NCBI RefSeq assembly: GCF_003061515.1
Contig: NZ_CP028924.1
Coordinates: 620,001-684,000, forward strand
Reading direction: 5' to 3'
Length of the DNA: 64,000 nucleotides
Origin: Colwellia sp. Arc7-D
GTDB lineage: Bacteria; Pseudomonadota; Gammaproteobacteria; Enterobacterales; Alteromonadaceae
Shown here one piece after another: positions 18,391 through 25,434 of the stretch. A program made the position numbers and the translations under genes. The number at the start of each line of letters is the position of its first letter. The stretch's first letter is position 1. The notes beneath the pieces were generated by a model. That model saw nothing but the letters and a program-made list of their open reading frames with translations. It was not told where the DNA came from and ran no database searches.

Positions 18391-18799
18391 TCCTTGAGTC
18401 CTAAAGTAACTTTTTATGTGATAGTTTAGTTATCATAACAATGCATTCATCTTTTGCCTAACGCCTTATTTAGACTCAGTGGCGCCCCGAGCAGCATAGC
18501 TCTTAAGTCTACTGTCGGTAAAAAGTTATCTTTAAATAGAGCTGTGTTAATGACATCAATGTCGGAAAATTTGTCACTAGATAAGCCAAAGTTAACGTCC
18601 GGTTTCGTATCTTTGTAGCCTAAACGGCCCTGATTTTGAGGTCTAATTTAGGTCAGCAATGTGGCAGATACTGAAGATTTAGAAGCCATCAATTCACGAT
18701 GCTATTTACAGACGTTTATTGGCATGATTTACTTAACCTGTTTTAGTTAAATCGTTATCTAACATAAACGACATTTATCATAATAAAAAAGGAATAAAT
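18391..18799. other. intergenic stretch with repeat copy B
   Basis: About 410 bases without a gene. It contains repeat copy B, followed near 18640-18665 by a second shared element (AATTTAGGTCAGCAATGTGG) that recurs in similar form near copy D. Confidence 0.5.
18578..18616 (+). repeat. dispersed intergenic repeat, copy B
   Basis: A 39-base segment from TAGATAAGCC to TATCTTTGT. It matches copy C at 35 of 39 positions without gaps, and both lie between unrelated genes. Confidence 0.75.
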
Positions 18800-19171
18800 A
18801 TGCTCAGCTATGCAACCATCGGTGTAACCGATTTAGAAAAATCAGAAGCCTTTTATAATGAACTATTAGCACCAATTGGCGCGAAAACGCTGATAAAAAT
18901 GGAACGCATTATATTTATTGGTAAAAGTATGAAAGAACCCATGCTCGCCATTTGCATTCCATATAACGAAGATGTGCAAAACTGTGGTAACGGCAATATG
19001 CTAGCTATTGCTCCAGGTTCGAAAGAGAAGTGTGACGAGATGTATCATAAGGCAATAACCTTGGGCGCAACCTGCGATGGTGAACCAGGACAACGTATTC
19101 CTGATGTCTTTTATGGTGCATATTTCCGTGATTTAGATGGTAATAAAGTTGTTTTTAATCACTTCGGTTAA
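18800..19171 (+). CDS. VOC-family (glyoxalase-like) protein
   Basis: A 123-residue single-unit protein of the vicinal oxygen chelate fold. The opening MLSYATIGVTDLEKSEAFY and the closing strand GAYFRDLDGNKVVFNHFG are typical. The VOC metal ligands are only partly recognisable: the N-terminal position normally held by His is Tyr4 or absent, while the acidic position in the C-terminal half may be Asp112. It may be a bleomycin-resistance-like or lactoylglutathione-like protein; no substrate can be assigned. The ATG has AAGGA about seven bases upstream. It stands alone between two copies of the dispersed repeat. Small VOC genes are common in mobile gene pools, so recent gain is possible. Confidence 0.8.
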   Translation: MLSYATIGVTDLEKSEAFYNELLAPIGAKTLIKMERIIFIGKSMKEPMLAICIPYNEDVQNCGNGNMLAIAPGSKEKCDEMYHKAITLGATCDGEPGQRIPDVFYGAYFRDLDGNKVVFNHFG

Positions 19172-19292
19172 TACTTCCTGTTAAATCATAACCTATCGTT
19201 GTGCTTGATCTTACTTTATCATTAATCCCCTTTATGGCTAGTCGTTCTCCAACCAATATTTTTTAACCGCCTAGCAATATCCTCTTTAGGTC

Positions 19293-19326
19293 AAAGAAGT
19301 CATTAATCAATGTTTATGACTTCTTT
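19293..19326. terminator. hairpin downstream of the VOC gene
   Basis: Perfect 11-base arms AAAGAAGTCAT and ATGACTTCTTT with a 12-base loop. It lies about 120 bases after the VOC stop. The arms end in T-rich sequence on either strand, so it could end transcripts from both sides. Confidence 0.55.
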
Positions 19327-19343
19327 GTCGGATCACTTGCCGT

Positions 19344-19382
19344 TAGATAAACCAAGGTTAGCATCCGGTTTCGTATCTTTGT
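19344..19382 (+). repeat. dispersed intergenic repeat, copy C
   Basis: A 39-base segment, TAGATAAACCAAGG and on to TTTCGTATCTTTGT, with the same length and orientation as copy B. Confidence 0.75.
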
Positions 19383-19464
19383 TAACATCTGGTCAGTGAG
19401 TATTAGAGTATTATCCATCTAGCTAAATATATTACACAACTTGTGAAATATAGTCTGTTTGATT

Positions 19465-19764
19465 CTAAGCCGGACCTTGCAGTTTTAAATTCATCTTCGG
19501 ATCTTTTAATACGATCCCTTTTTTAAAAAGTAATTTATGCAACTGTTTTTGTAATTTGGTTTCAGCATGACTGCTCTGTGCAACACGTAACTGTTGTGCT
19601 TCACTAAAATGGCAATACACTAATAAACTGGCAGGGAAGCAATCGAACTGAACAGAGTGACTTAAATGACTAAAGCCATCGACTTGCTTTGCCTCTTCAT
19701 TGATTTGGACTAATACAGCCAATAACTTATTGTTCAAACGATGGCAAATTTTACTCATTTTCAT
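19465..19764 (-). CDS. conserved hypothetical protein
   Basis: A 99-residue soluble protein of unknown function. It resembles a small family in Shewanella and relatives that databases sometimes label as a Fis-type regulator, although I see no helix-turn-helix. Visible features are an N-terminal helix (LNNKLLAVLVQINEEA), the central strand stretch FDCFPASLLVYCHFSE and a basic C-terminal half (TKLQKQLHKLLFKKGIVLKD). Two in-frame ATG codons lie six bases apart; neither has a clear ribosome binding site, and I use the first. It stands alone in the repeat-rich stretch. Confidence 0.6.
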   Translation of the reverse strand: MKMSKICHRLNNKLLAVLVQINEEAKQVDGFSHLSHSVQFDCFPASLLVYCHFSEAQQLRVAQSSHAETKLQKQLHKLLFKKGIVLKDPKMNLKLQGPA

Positions 19765-20230
19765 ACTTTATGACTTACTCAATAGGCACTAAATTAACAA
19801 GGTACATTGTAACCTATAGTTGGAACAAAAAAATTGGCAAACGATAGAAGTTTAAAATAGATATTGAAAAGTCCGGTTTCGTATCAAAGTGAACATAAAA
19901 CATGGATGTTTTGACCAGTGAATTAGGTCAGGTTTGTGGCAGTTGTTATCTTTAAAGATAGTTACCTGAACGACCGCTTTGTCAGAGGATCGGCCTTTTC
20001 ATATCTTAAATATTAGATGTATATTATTAGTTAAAATAAAGCTTCATTTTTAAGTTTTTTAACTTTTAAGACTAAAAGCTGACTAATCCATTTTAATCAT
20101 TTGAAATGAGCTAAAACTACAGGTAATTATGTGTAATTTATCGCTCATTCTAATATTAAATTGTATGCCTAACTCATCAAAGCTTATGCTTAAAATATAA
20201 TGTATATTCTGATGAATTATAAAGTGCTGT
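19765..20230. other. intergenic stretch with partial repeat copy D
   Basis: About 465 bases without a gene. At 19871-19885 it repeats the 15-base core GTCCGGTTTCGTATC of copies B and C, and about 45 bases later a relative of the second shared element (AATTAGGTCAGGTTTGTGGC). Confidence 0.5.
19871..19885 (+). repeat. dispersed intergenic repeat, partial copy D
   Basis: Exact 15-base match to the core of copies B and C. The flanks differ, but the order of core and downstream element is kept. Confidence 0.5.
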
Positions 20231-20629
20231 TTAGTTGTTAAATTCAGCTAAAGCTTGCATGGCGAGTGCTGACTTATCTGCTTGTACAAAAATATGATCA
20301 TGATAAAAAGCGGCAATGACATTCGCACTGATACCTTTTTCTGTAAGCTTTGTGGCAATTGCAGCTGTTAAGCCAACCGCTTCAAGGCTTGAATGTATTG
20401 TTAAGGTTATGCCTTTAAATATGGCTTCATAGGCTAAACCTGCTTTATCAGCAATATCTTGCTTTATTAATAGCGTTAACCCTTCAGACTCAAGGTAAGC
20501 AGCTAAAGGAAAAAGCTCAGCATGATCGCCATATTTTGCATCTTTAAATGTGCAGAACACATAATCGCCATCAAGTAACTTAGGCTCCATTGATGCTAGT
20601 AGTGTATTAATATTTGTTTCGCCTGACAT
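20231..20629 (-). CDS. ACT-domain protein
   Basis: A 132-residue protein made of two ACT-like halves. The first half has LLDGDYVFCTFKDAKYGD and LESEGLTLLIKQ. The second has ITLTIHSSLEAVGLTAAIATKL, SANVIAAFYHDHIFVQ and a final helix. ACT domains bind amino acids and control enzymes or regulators. The gene begins 60 bases after the MetR-type regulator and is read the same way, so the two are probably co-transcribed. It may sense methionine or a related amino acid for the module, but that is inference from context. Start: ATG at 20629 with AAGGTT-type upstream sequence. Confidence 0.75.
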   Translation of the reverse strand: MSGETNINTLLASMEPKLLDGDYVFCTFKDAKYGDHAELFPLAAYLESEGLTLLIKQDIADKAGLAYEAIFKGITLTIHSSLEAVGLTAAIATKLTEKGISANVIAAFYHDHIFVQADKSALAMQALAEFNN

Positions 20630-20689
20630 ATTTTTAACCTTTTTGTTATTGTGTTAAGGAAAGCTTAATTATTAAGAAAGTAAAAGTTA

Positions 20690-21574
20690 TTATTTTGTCT
20701 TTTTAGCTTGAGCGATAAAGTCGTTTAAGTAGTCAATATGCTGTTCATCCTTACGAACACCGACAAAAATTTGTTTACGAATACCTTTCTCTCCGAAACG
20801 AATACTCTTAATAGGCATTGATTTTGAATATTCATCTACTAACCAGCCAGGTAAAGCACAAACGCCTCGACCAGCGGCCACCATTTGCAACATGATCTCA
20901 GTTGTTTCTATGTATTTGTGTTTCTTAACTGAACATTTTGCGGGATTGAGGAATTGACTGAAAATATCGAGCCTTAGCGGTTCAACAGGGTAACTAAAAA
21001 GTACTTCTTCGTTTAGTTGCTCCGGTAATACAAAACCTTTTTTTGCCAGTTCGTGAGATGCAGAAACGACGAGTCTATGTTCATAGTCAAAAACAGGGAT
21101 GTATTCTATTTTAGGTTTAAAGAGTGGGTCTGGTGTAATAAGTACGTCTATTTCGTAGCTAAGTAATGCCCCTAAAGCGCCAAACTGGAACTCCTGCTTC
21201 ACGTCCATATCAATATCTGGCCATTGTTCTAAGTAAGGCTGAATAACTCTCAGTAGCCATTGATAACAAGGATGGCACTCCATGCCAATGCGTAATGACC
21301 CCATTTCGCCTTTTGCAATCTGACTCAGTAATAACTCGGTGTGTAAAAATTGCGGTAACACTCTATTAGCTAGTGTTTGAATGCGTTCCCCAGCAGCAGT
21401 AAGTCGTAGGTTTCGACCTTCTTTTTTCCATATTGGTGTCGCAATCTGGCCTTCAAGTTTTTTAATGCTGTGACTTAACGCAGATTGGGATAAATGTAGT
21501 GAATCAGCCGCTTTAGTTAGGGTTCCATGTTCTTTTATTGCGGTTAATATTTCTAAATGCATTCTCTCTAACAC
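20690..21574 (-). CDS. metR: MetR-type LysR transcriptional regulator
   Basis: A 294-residue LysR-family activator. The N-terminal winged helix (residues 5-64) has LTKAADSLHLSQSALSHSIK. The ligand domain matches E. coli MetR in several fixed stretches: IGMECHPCYQWL (MetR: IECHSCIQWL), FDYEHRLVVSASHELA, SYPVEPLRLDIFSQFL and MLQMVAAGRGVCALPGW. MetR responds to homocysteine. I use the GTG at 21574 because AGGAG lies seven bases upstream. A palindrome matching the MetR consensus TGAA-N5-TTCA lies 39 bases upstream of the start, and an almost identical one lies before mesX. The regulator therefore probably controls itself and the methionine synthase genes, and perhaps the divergent permease. Confidence 0.88.
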   Translation of the reverse strand: MLERMHLEILTAIKEHGTLTKAADSLHLSQSALSHSIKKLEGQIATPIWKKEGRNLRLTAAGERIQTLANRVLPQFLHTELLLSQIAKGEMGSLRIGMECHPCYQWLLRVIQPYLEQWPDIDMDVKQEFQFGALGALLSYEIDVLITPDPLFKPKIEYIPVFDYEHRLVVSASHELAKKGFVLPEQLNEEVLFSYPVEPLRLDIFSQFLNPAKCSVKKHKYIETTEIMLQMVAAGRGVCALPGWLVDEYSKSMPIKSIRFGEKGIRKQIFVGVRKDEQHIDYLNDFIAQAKKTK

Positions 21575-21612
21575 CGGTTAACTCCTTTTTAGCTGTTTAT
21601 TCACTTTAATGA

Positions 21613-21625
21613 TGAACTACATTCA
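21613..21625. promoter_or_regulatory. predicted MetR box upstream of metR and the TauE gene
   Basis: TGAACTACATTCA is a perfect match to TGAA-N5-TTCA. A weaker copy, TGAAATAATATCA, lies exactly 21 bases to the right (21634-21646), about two helix turns away, as expected for a LysR tetramer. Confidence 0.75.
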
Positions 21626-21859
21626 TTGATTGATGAAATAATATCATTTTATTAATCAAACAAGTTTTTTATAATGAGCATAGGAATAAATAATGGCGAC
21701 AGTTCTTTTCTTGGTTTTTCCCGCAGTTAGCTGCTAGAAGACACTAAAGCTGTTGTTTAACCTAAAGTCTGAATATTGTAGGCGACAACGGTACCTTGAA
21801 TCGATAGTTATATTTTTGTCGCTCTTAAAAATAGAATCAAAAAATAGAAGTAGTCATTA

Positions 21860-22690
21860 ATGTATATCATTGAATTTATCACGAATAATATCTCAACCCT
21901 TTTGGCATTGATTACCACAGGCGTATTTGCAGGTGTTTTAGCTGGCTTATTAGGCGTGGGCGGCGGTATTGTTATTGTACCTGTGTTGTTTTTTTTGTTC
22001 CAAAGCTTTGGTGTCTCGCCAGAGTCTGCGATGCTCGTTGCAACTGCAACCTCTCTGGCCACCATAGTACCAACGTCGATTAGTTCAATTCGTTCTCACC
22101 ATCAAAAAGGTAATGTCGATTTTGTTCTGCTCAAACGTTGGGCGGTATTTATTCTTATCGGGGTATTGGTGGGAAGTTGGTTAGTCACTCGTATTGAAGG
22201 CAATATACTGACACTGCTTTTTGGTGTGATAGCAGTCTTATCAGCATTAAACATGTTGCTTAGAACCGGTAAGTCGGCACTGTACCAAAAATTACCAGGA
22301 GCAACCGGGCAAACAGTAATGGGCGCATCCATCGGTTTTTTCAGTGCTATGGTGGGGATCGGCGGTGGTACTATCTCGGTGCCACTACTCACCCTTTATA
22401 ATTATCCTGCTCATAAGGCCATTGGCACTGCGGCGGCAATAGGGTTGATTATTTCCTTGCCGGGCGCGTTAACCATGTTGATTTTAGGTATTACACCTGT
22501 TGATGCGCCTGCGGGAACGTTTGGTTTGGTTAATCTATTTGGTTTTATTTGTATTGTACCGCTAACCGTTTTATTCGCACCTGTTGGGGCATCATTGGCA
22601 GCAAAACTAGATGCGGTAAAACTGAAGAAGATTTTTGCATTTGTATTGCTCTTTACTGGCTTACGTATGTTGGCACAATTTTTCTTGTAG
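21860..22690 (+). CDS. TauE/SafE-family membrane permease
   Basis: A 276-residue inner-membrane protein with about eight membrane segments. The two family repeats each contain the glycine motif: LGVGGGIVIVPVL near residues 32-45 and VGIGGGTISVPLL near 165-178. The family moves sulfite, sulfoacetate or other organosulfur anions, mostly out of the cell. It is read away from metR, and the MetR box pair lies between the two genes, so it may belong to the same sulfur amino acid regulon. The substrate is unknown. The ribosome binding site is weak (AGAAGTAG). Confidence 0.85.
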   Translation: MYIIEFITNNISTLLALITTGVFAGVLAGLLGVGGGIVIVPVLFFLFQSFGVSPESAMLVATATSLATIVPTSISSIRSHHQKGNVDFVLLKRWAVFILIGVLVGSWLVTRIEGNILTLLFGVIAVLSALNMLLRTGKSALYQKLPGATGQTVMGASIGFFSAMVGIGGGTISVPLLTLYNYPAHKAIGTAAAIGLIISLPGALTMLILGITPVDAPAGTFGLVNLFGFICIVPLTVLFAPVGASLAAKLDAVKLKKIFAFVLLFTGLRMLAQFFL

Positions 22691-22797
22691 CGCTTTTATA
22701 ATGCTAAATTGAGGAAGTAGATAAGGGCTACTAACTTGGTAATGAAAGTTAACTTCCATTACCCCTAAAGTAACCCTATTCAGTATCAATATTAGGC

Positions 22798-23874
22798 TCA
22801 GGTTTGGCTGGCGAGTTCTTTTCGGATTATGTCAGCTCCGGCACTTAACGCTTTTAATTTCCCTCTTGCTACTTCCCGAGATAAAGGCGCCATGCCACAG
22901 TTAGTGCAAGGGTAGAGTTTATCTGCATCGACATATTTAAGTGCTTCTCGTAGGGTTTTCGCGACTTCCTCTGGCGTTTCAATCGTGTTACTTGCGACAT
23001 CAATAGCACCTACCATGACTTTTTTACCGCGAATAAGCTCCAATAGATCCATTGGTACATGCGAGTTATGGCACTCTAGCGAGATAATATCGATACTCGA
23101 CTTTTGCAGTTTAGGAAAGGCTTCTTCATATTGTCGCCATTGTGAACCCAATGTTTTCTTCCAATCTGTATTGGCTTTGATGCCATAGCCATAGCAAATA
23201 TGTACTGCGGTTTCACATTTTAAGCCTTCAATTGCTCGCTCTAAACAAGCAATGCCCCAATCATTAACTTCATCAAAAAACACATTAAAAGCAGGCTCGT
23301 CAAACTGAATAATATCAACTCCTGCTGCTTCTAATTCTTTAGCTTCTTGATTAAGAATTTTGGCGAATTCCCAAGCCAGCTTTTCGCGGCTTTTATAATG
23401 GTCATCATAAAGCGTATCAATCATGGTCATTGGGCCTGGCAACGCCCATTTAATAGGTTGGCTGGTTTGCTGGCGTAACAGTTTGGCATCTTCAACAAAA
23501 ACAGACTTAGGGCGAGAAACTGGGCCAACTACTGTAGGAACACTTGCCTCATAACGATCACGAATTTTAACCGTTTTACGCTTCTCAAAATCGACGCCGG
23601 TTAGGTGCTCGATAAAGGTGGTCACAAAATGTTGACGCGTTTGCTCGCCATCACTAACAATATCAATGCCTGCACGTTGTTGTTCTTGCAATGACACAAG
23701 TAAGGCGTCGTGTTTGCCGTCAATTAATTCATCGCCTTGTAACTTCCAAGGTGACCATAGCGCTTCAGGCTCTGCAAGCCATGAGGGCTTAGGTAAACTG
23801 CCTGCGGTTGATGTAGGTAGTAATTTTTCTATAAGCGCTTTGTTAGTAGGATCTTTCTTAATAAGTGTTTTCAT
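22798..23874 (-). CDS. mesD: MesD-type core methionine synthase (MetE C-terminal-like)
   Basis: A 358-residue enzyme with only the catalytic barrel of MetE. It transfers a methyl group to homocysteine to make methionine. The folate-binding N-terminal half of MetE (about 750 residues in all) is absent. Zinc ligands are visible as His225 and Cys227 (VHICYGYG), Glu267 (SLECHNS) and Cys326 (PCTNCG). IIQFDEPAF at 188-196 is also conserved in MetE. The pairing with a DUF1852 gene 43 bases upstream identifies the MesD branch, which is known from work on folate-independent methionine synthases to need its partner MesX and oxygen. The methyl donor is not settled to my knowledge. Transcription probably starts before mesX and is controlled by the MetR box there. 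Confidence 0.88.
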   Translation of the reverse strand: MKTLIKKDPTNKALIEKLLPTSTAGSLPKPSWLAEPEALWSPWKLQGDELIDGKHDALLVSLQEQQRAGIDIVSDGEQTRQHFVTTFIEHLTGVDFEKRKTVKIRDRYEASVPTVVGPVSRPKSVFVEDAKLLRQQTSQPIKWALPGPMTMIDTLYDDHYKSREKLAWEFAKILNQEAKELEAAGVDIIQFDEPAFNVFFDEVNDWGIACLERAIEGLKCETAVHICYGYGIKANTDWKKTLGSQWRQYEEAFPKLQKSSIDIISLECHNSHVPMDLLELIRGKKVMVGAIDVASNTIETPEEVAKTLREALKYVDADKLYPCTNCGMAPLSREVARGKLKALSAGADIIRKELASQT

Positions 23875-23917
23875 AATAAATGCAGCTGTACCTTTTTATT
23901 CATTTCAATAGGGTTAA

Positions 23918-24895
23918 TTAAAGCGCGTAATTAGCAGACCACTGCGTAAGTATTTTTTGATAAGGTTTGATGAAGTTCTCTTCAGTAAATTTTCCCTGCT
24001 TAATGGACAATTTATTACGCTCTTCTCTGTCATAAACAATTTGTGTTAATGAATGATCTTGGTTCTTTAAATTAGGTTGATAAAAATTTCCTGCAACAGC
24101 ATTGGCATTATAAATTTCAGGTCGATAAATTTTTTGAAATGTTTCCATCGTGCTGATGGTACTTATTAGCTCAAGGTTACTGTAATCATTAAGTAAATCA
24201 CCAAAGAAAAAGAAAGCCAAAGGCGCAACACTTTTAGGAGGCATAAAGTATCGAACTTGTAAGCCCATTTTTTTGAAGTATTGCTCAGTTAAAGATGATT
24301 CATTAGGTTGGTATTCAACCCCCAACAAAGGATGTTGATTACCAGTTCGAAGGTAAGTTTTGTTATCAGAAACACTTAAACAGATAACGGGCGTTTTCTT
24401 AAAGTGTTTTTTATAGGTAGTTGAATTAACAAAATATTTGAAAAGTTTGCCATGCAAATCGCCAAAACTATCTGGAATGCTAAACTGCGCTTGGCCTTTA
24501 TTATGTTCTGACAACAGCACACTAAAATCATAATCTCTGACATAAGAAGAGAAGTTATTTCCTACAATGCCTTCAATGCGCTCGCTAGTTTGATGATCAA
24601 CAACCGTTGTTTTTAATACTTCAATTGACGGAAAAGACTGTCCGCTGTCTTCAATATCTATATCAACAGAAATGATTTCAAGCTCGACAGAATAACGATC
24701 TGCTTTGGGGTTATCCCAATAGGCTAGGGCATTAAAGCTATTGTCGATCATCTTTAACGTATTGCGTAAATTCTGTTGGCGGCTCTCGCCTCTGGCCAAG
24801 TTAGCAAAGTTGGTTGTAATACGTGTATTTTCTGAAGGATGATAGTTTTCATTGAGACATATGTTTTTAATCGTAAATGTAAAATCTGTATTCAT
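23918..24895 (-). CDS. mesX: MesX (DUF1852), partner of the core methionine synthase
   Basis: A 325-residue soluble protein of the DUF1852 family. It opens DFTFTIKNICLNENYHPSENTRITTNFANL, quoted here only in part as FTIKNICLNENY, and has the family stretches QQNLRNTLKMIDNSFNALAYW and the C-terminal RPEIYNANAVAGNFYQPNLK. DUF1852 proteins almost always sit beside a core MetE-like gene and are needed for its activity. The biochemical role, possibly supplying the methyl group, is not known. It is the first gene of the mesX-mesD operon. A palindrome TGAAATACATTCA (read on the coding strand) lies 34 bases before the start and matches the MetR consensus. Confidence 0.85.
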   Translation of the reverse strand: MNTDFTFTIKNICLNENYHPSENTRITTNFANLARGESRQQNLRNTLKMIDNSFNALAYWDNPKADRYSVELEIISVDIDIEDSGQSFPSIEVLKTTVVDHQTSERIEGIVGNNFSSYVRDYDFSVLLSEHNKGQAQFSIPDSFGDLHGKLFKYFVNSTTYKKHFKKTPVICLSVSDNKTYLRTGNQHPLLGVEYQPNESSLTEQYFKKMGLQVRYFMPPKSVAPLAFFFFGDLLNDYSNLELISTISTMETFQKIYRPEIYNANAVAGNFYQPNLKNQDHSLTQIVYDREERNKLSIKQGKFTEENFIKPYQKILTQWSANYAL

Positions 24896-24928
24896 GATGA
24901 TCTGATATCCAATTTCTGTAATAAAACC

Positions 24929-24941
24929 TGAATGTATTTCA
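24929..24941. promoter_or_regulatory. predicted MetR box upstream of mesX
   Basis: On the coding strand this reads TGAAATACATTCA, a perfect TGAA-N5-TTCA palindrome. It shares 12 of 13 bases, spacer included, with the box upstream of metR. Confidence 0.78.
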
Positions 24942-25434
24942 TGCTCTTTTTGAGCTGTTAACTTCCTTTTCTGATTTTCTTTGTCAGTAGTCTTCTACAG
25001 TTTCTTGGTTTATGCCTAAAGGCTTAATTGAAAACCAGCTGTAATAATGTCTAAAGTTAAAAGCAGAATGTATTTTATACGTGGTTAATTACATGAATAA
25101 AATTGATTTTATTTCATAAATGCATGATTAAAATTCATAGGTGGCTGTATTCGGATGTTTCGAGTATTTCTGGAAGCAATGTCTGCCCGAGTTTATGGGA
25201 GATGCGAACACAGCTTTCGTCTTAATGTGATTATGGGGTGAGAGGGATTTAAATGAGGTCAGGAATATAAAATGAGTGAACTAATAAGCTTATCTTGCGT
25301 ATACAGTATCTCGTTGTTTGTTCTGAGCAATAAAAAAAACAATAAAAAGCTCATTCAGTTGAGCTTTTTATTGTTAAATTCGACGCTTATTATCTAGCTA
25401 AATTATCTAGCTATATTAACCAGTCAGTATAATG
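24942..25434. other. intergenic stretch between mesX and cti
   Basis: About 490 bases with no supported gene. The left part should hold the mesX promoter. The right part holds the terminator of the cti gene. Confidence 0.5.
25338..25375 (-). terminator. terminator of cti
   Basis: A perfect 16-base stem, AACAATAAAAAGCTCA and TGAGCTTTTTATTGTT, with a 6-base loop. Leftwards it is followed by TTTTTTATTG. It lies 60 bases after the cti stop and could also act on rightward transcripts. Confidence 0.85.

Noticed and set aside
16736..19885. Integron cassette array with attC sites around the VOC and hypothetical genes
   Set aside because: Some copies start with GTTAGAT, which fits a core site, but copy B does not, no paired RYYYAAC site at the right distance is found, and no integrase gene is visible.
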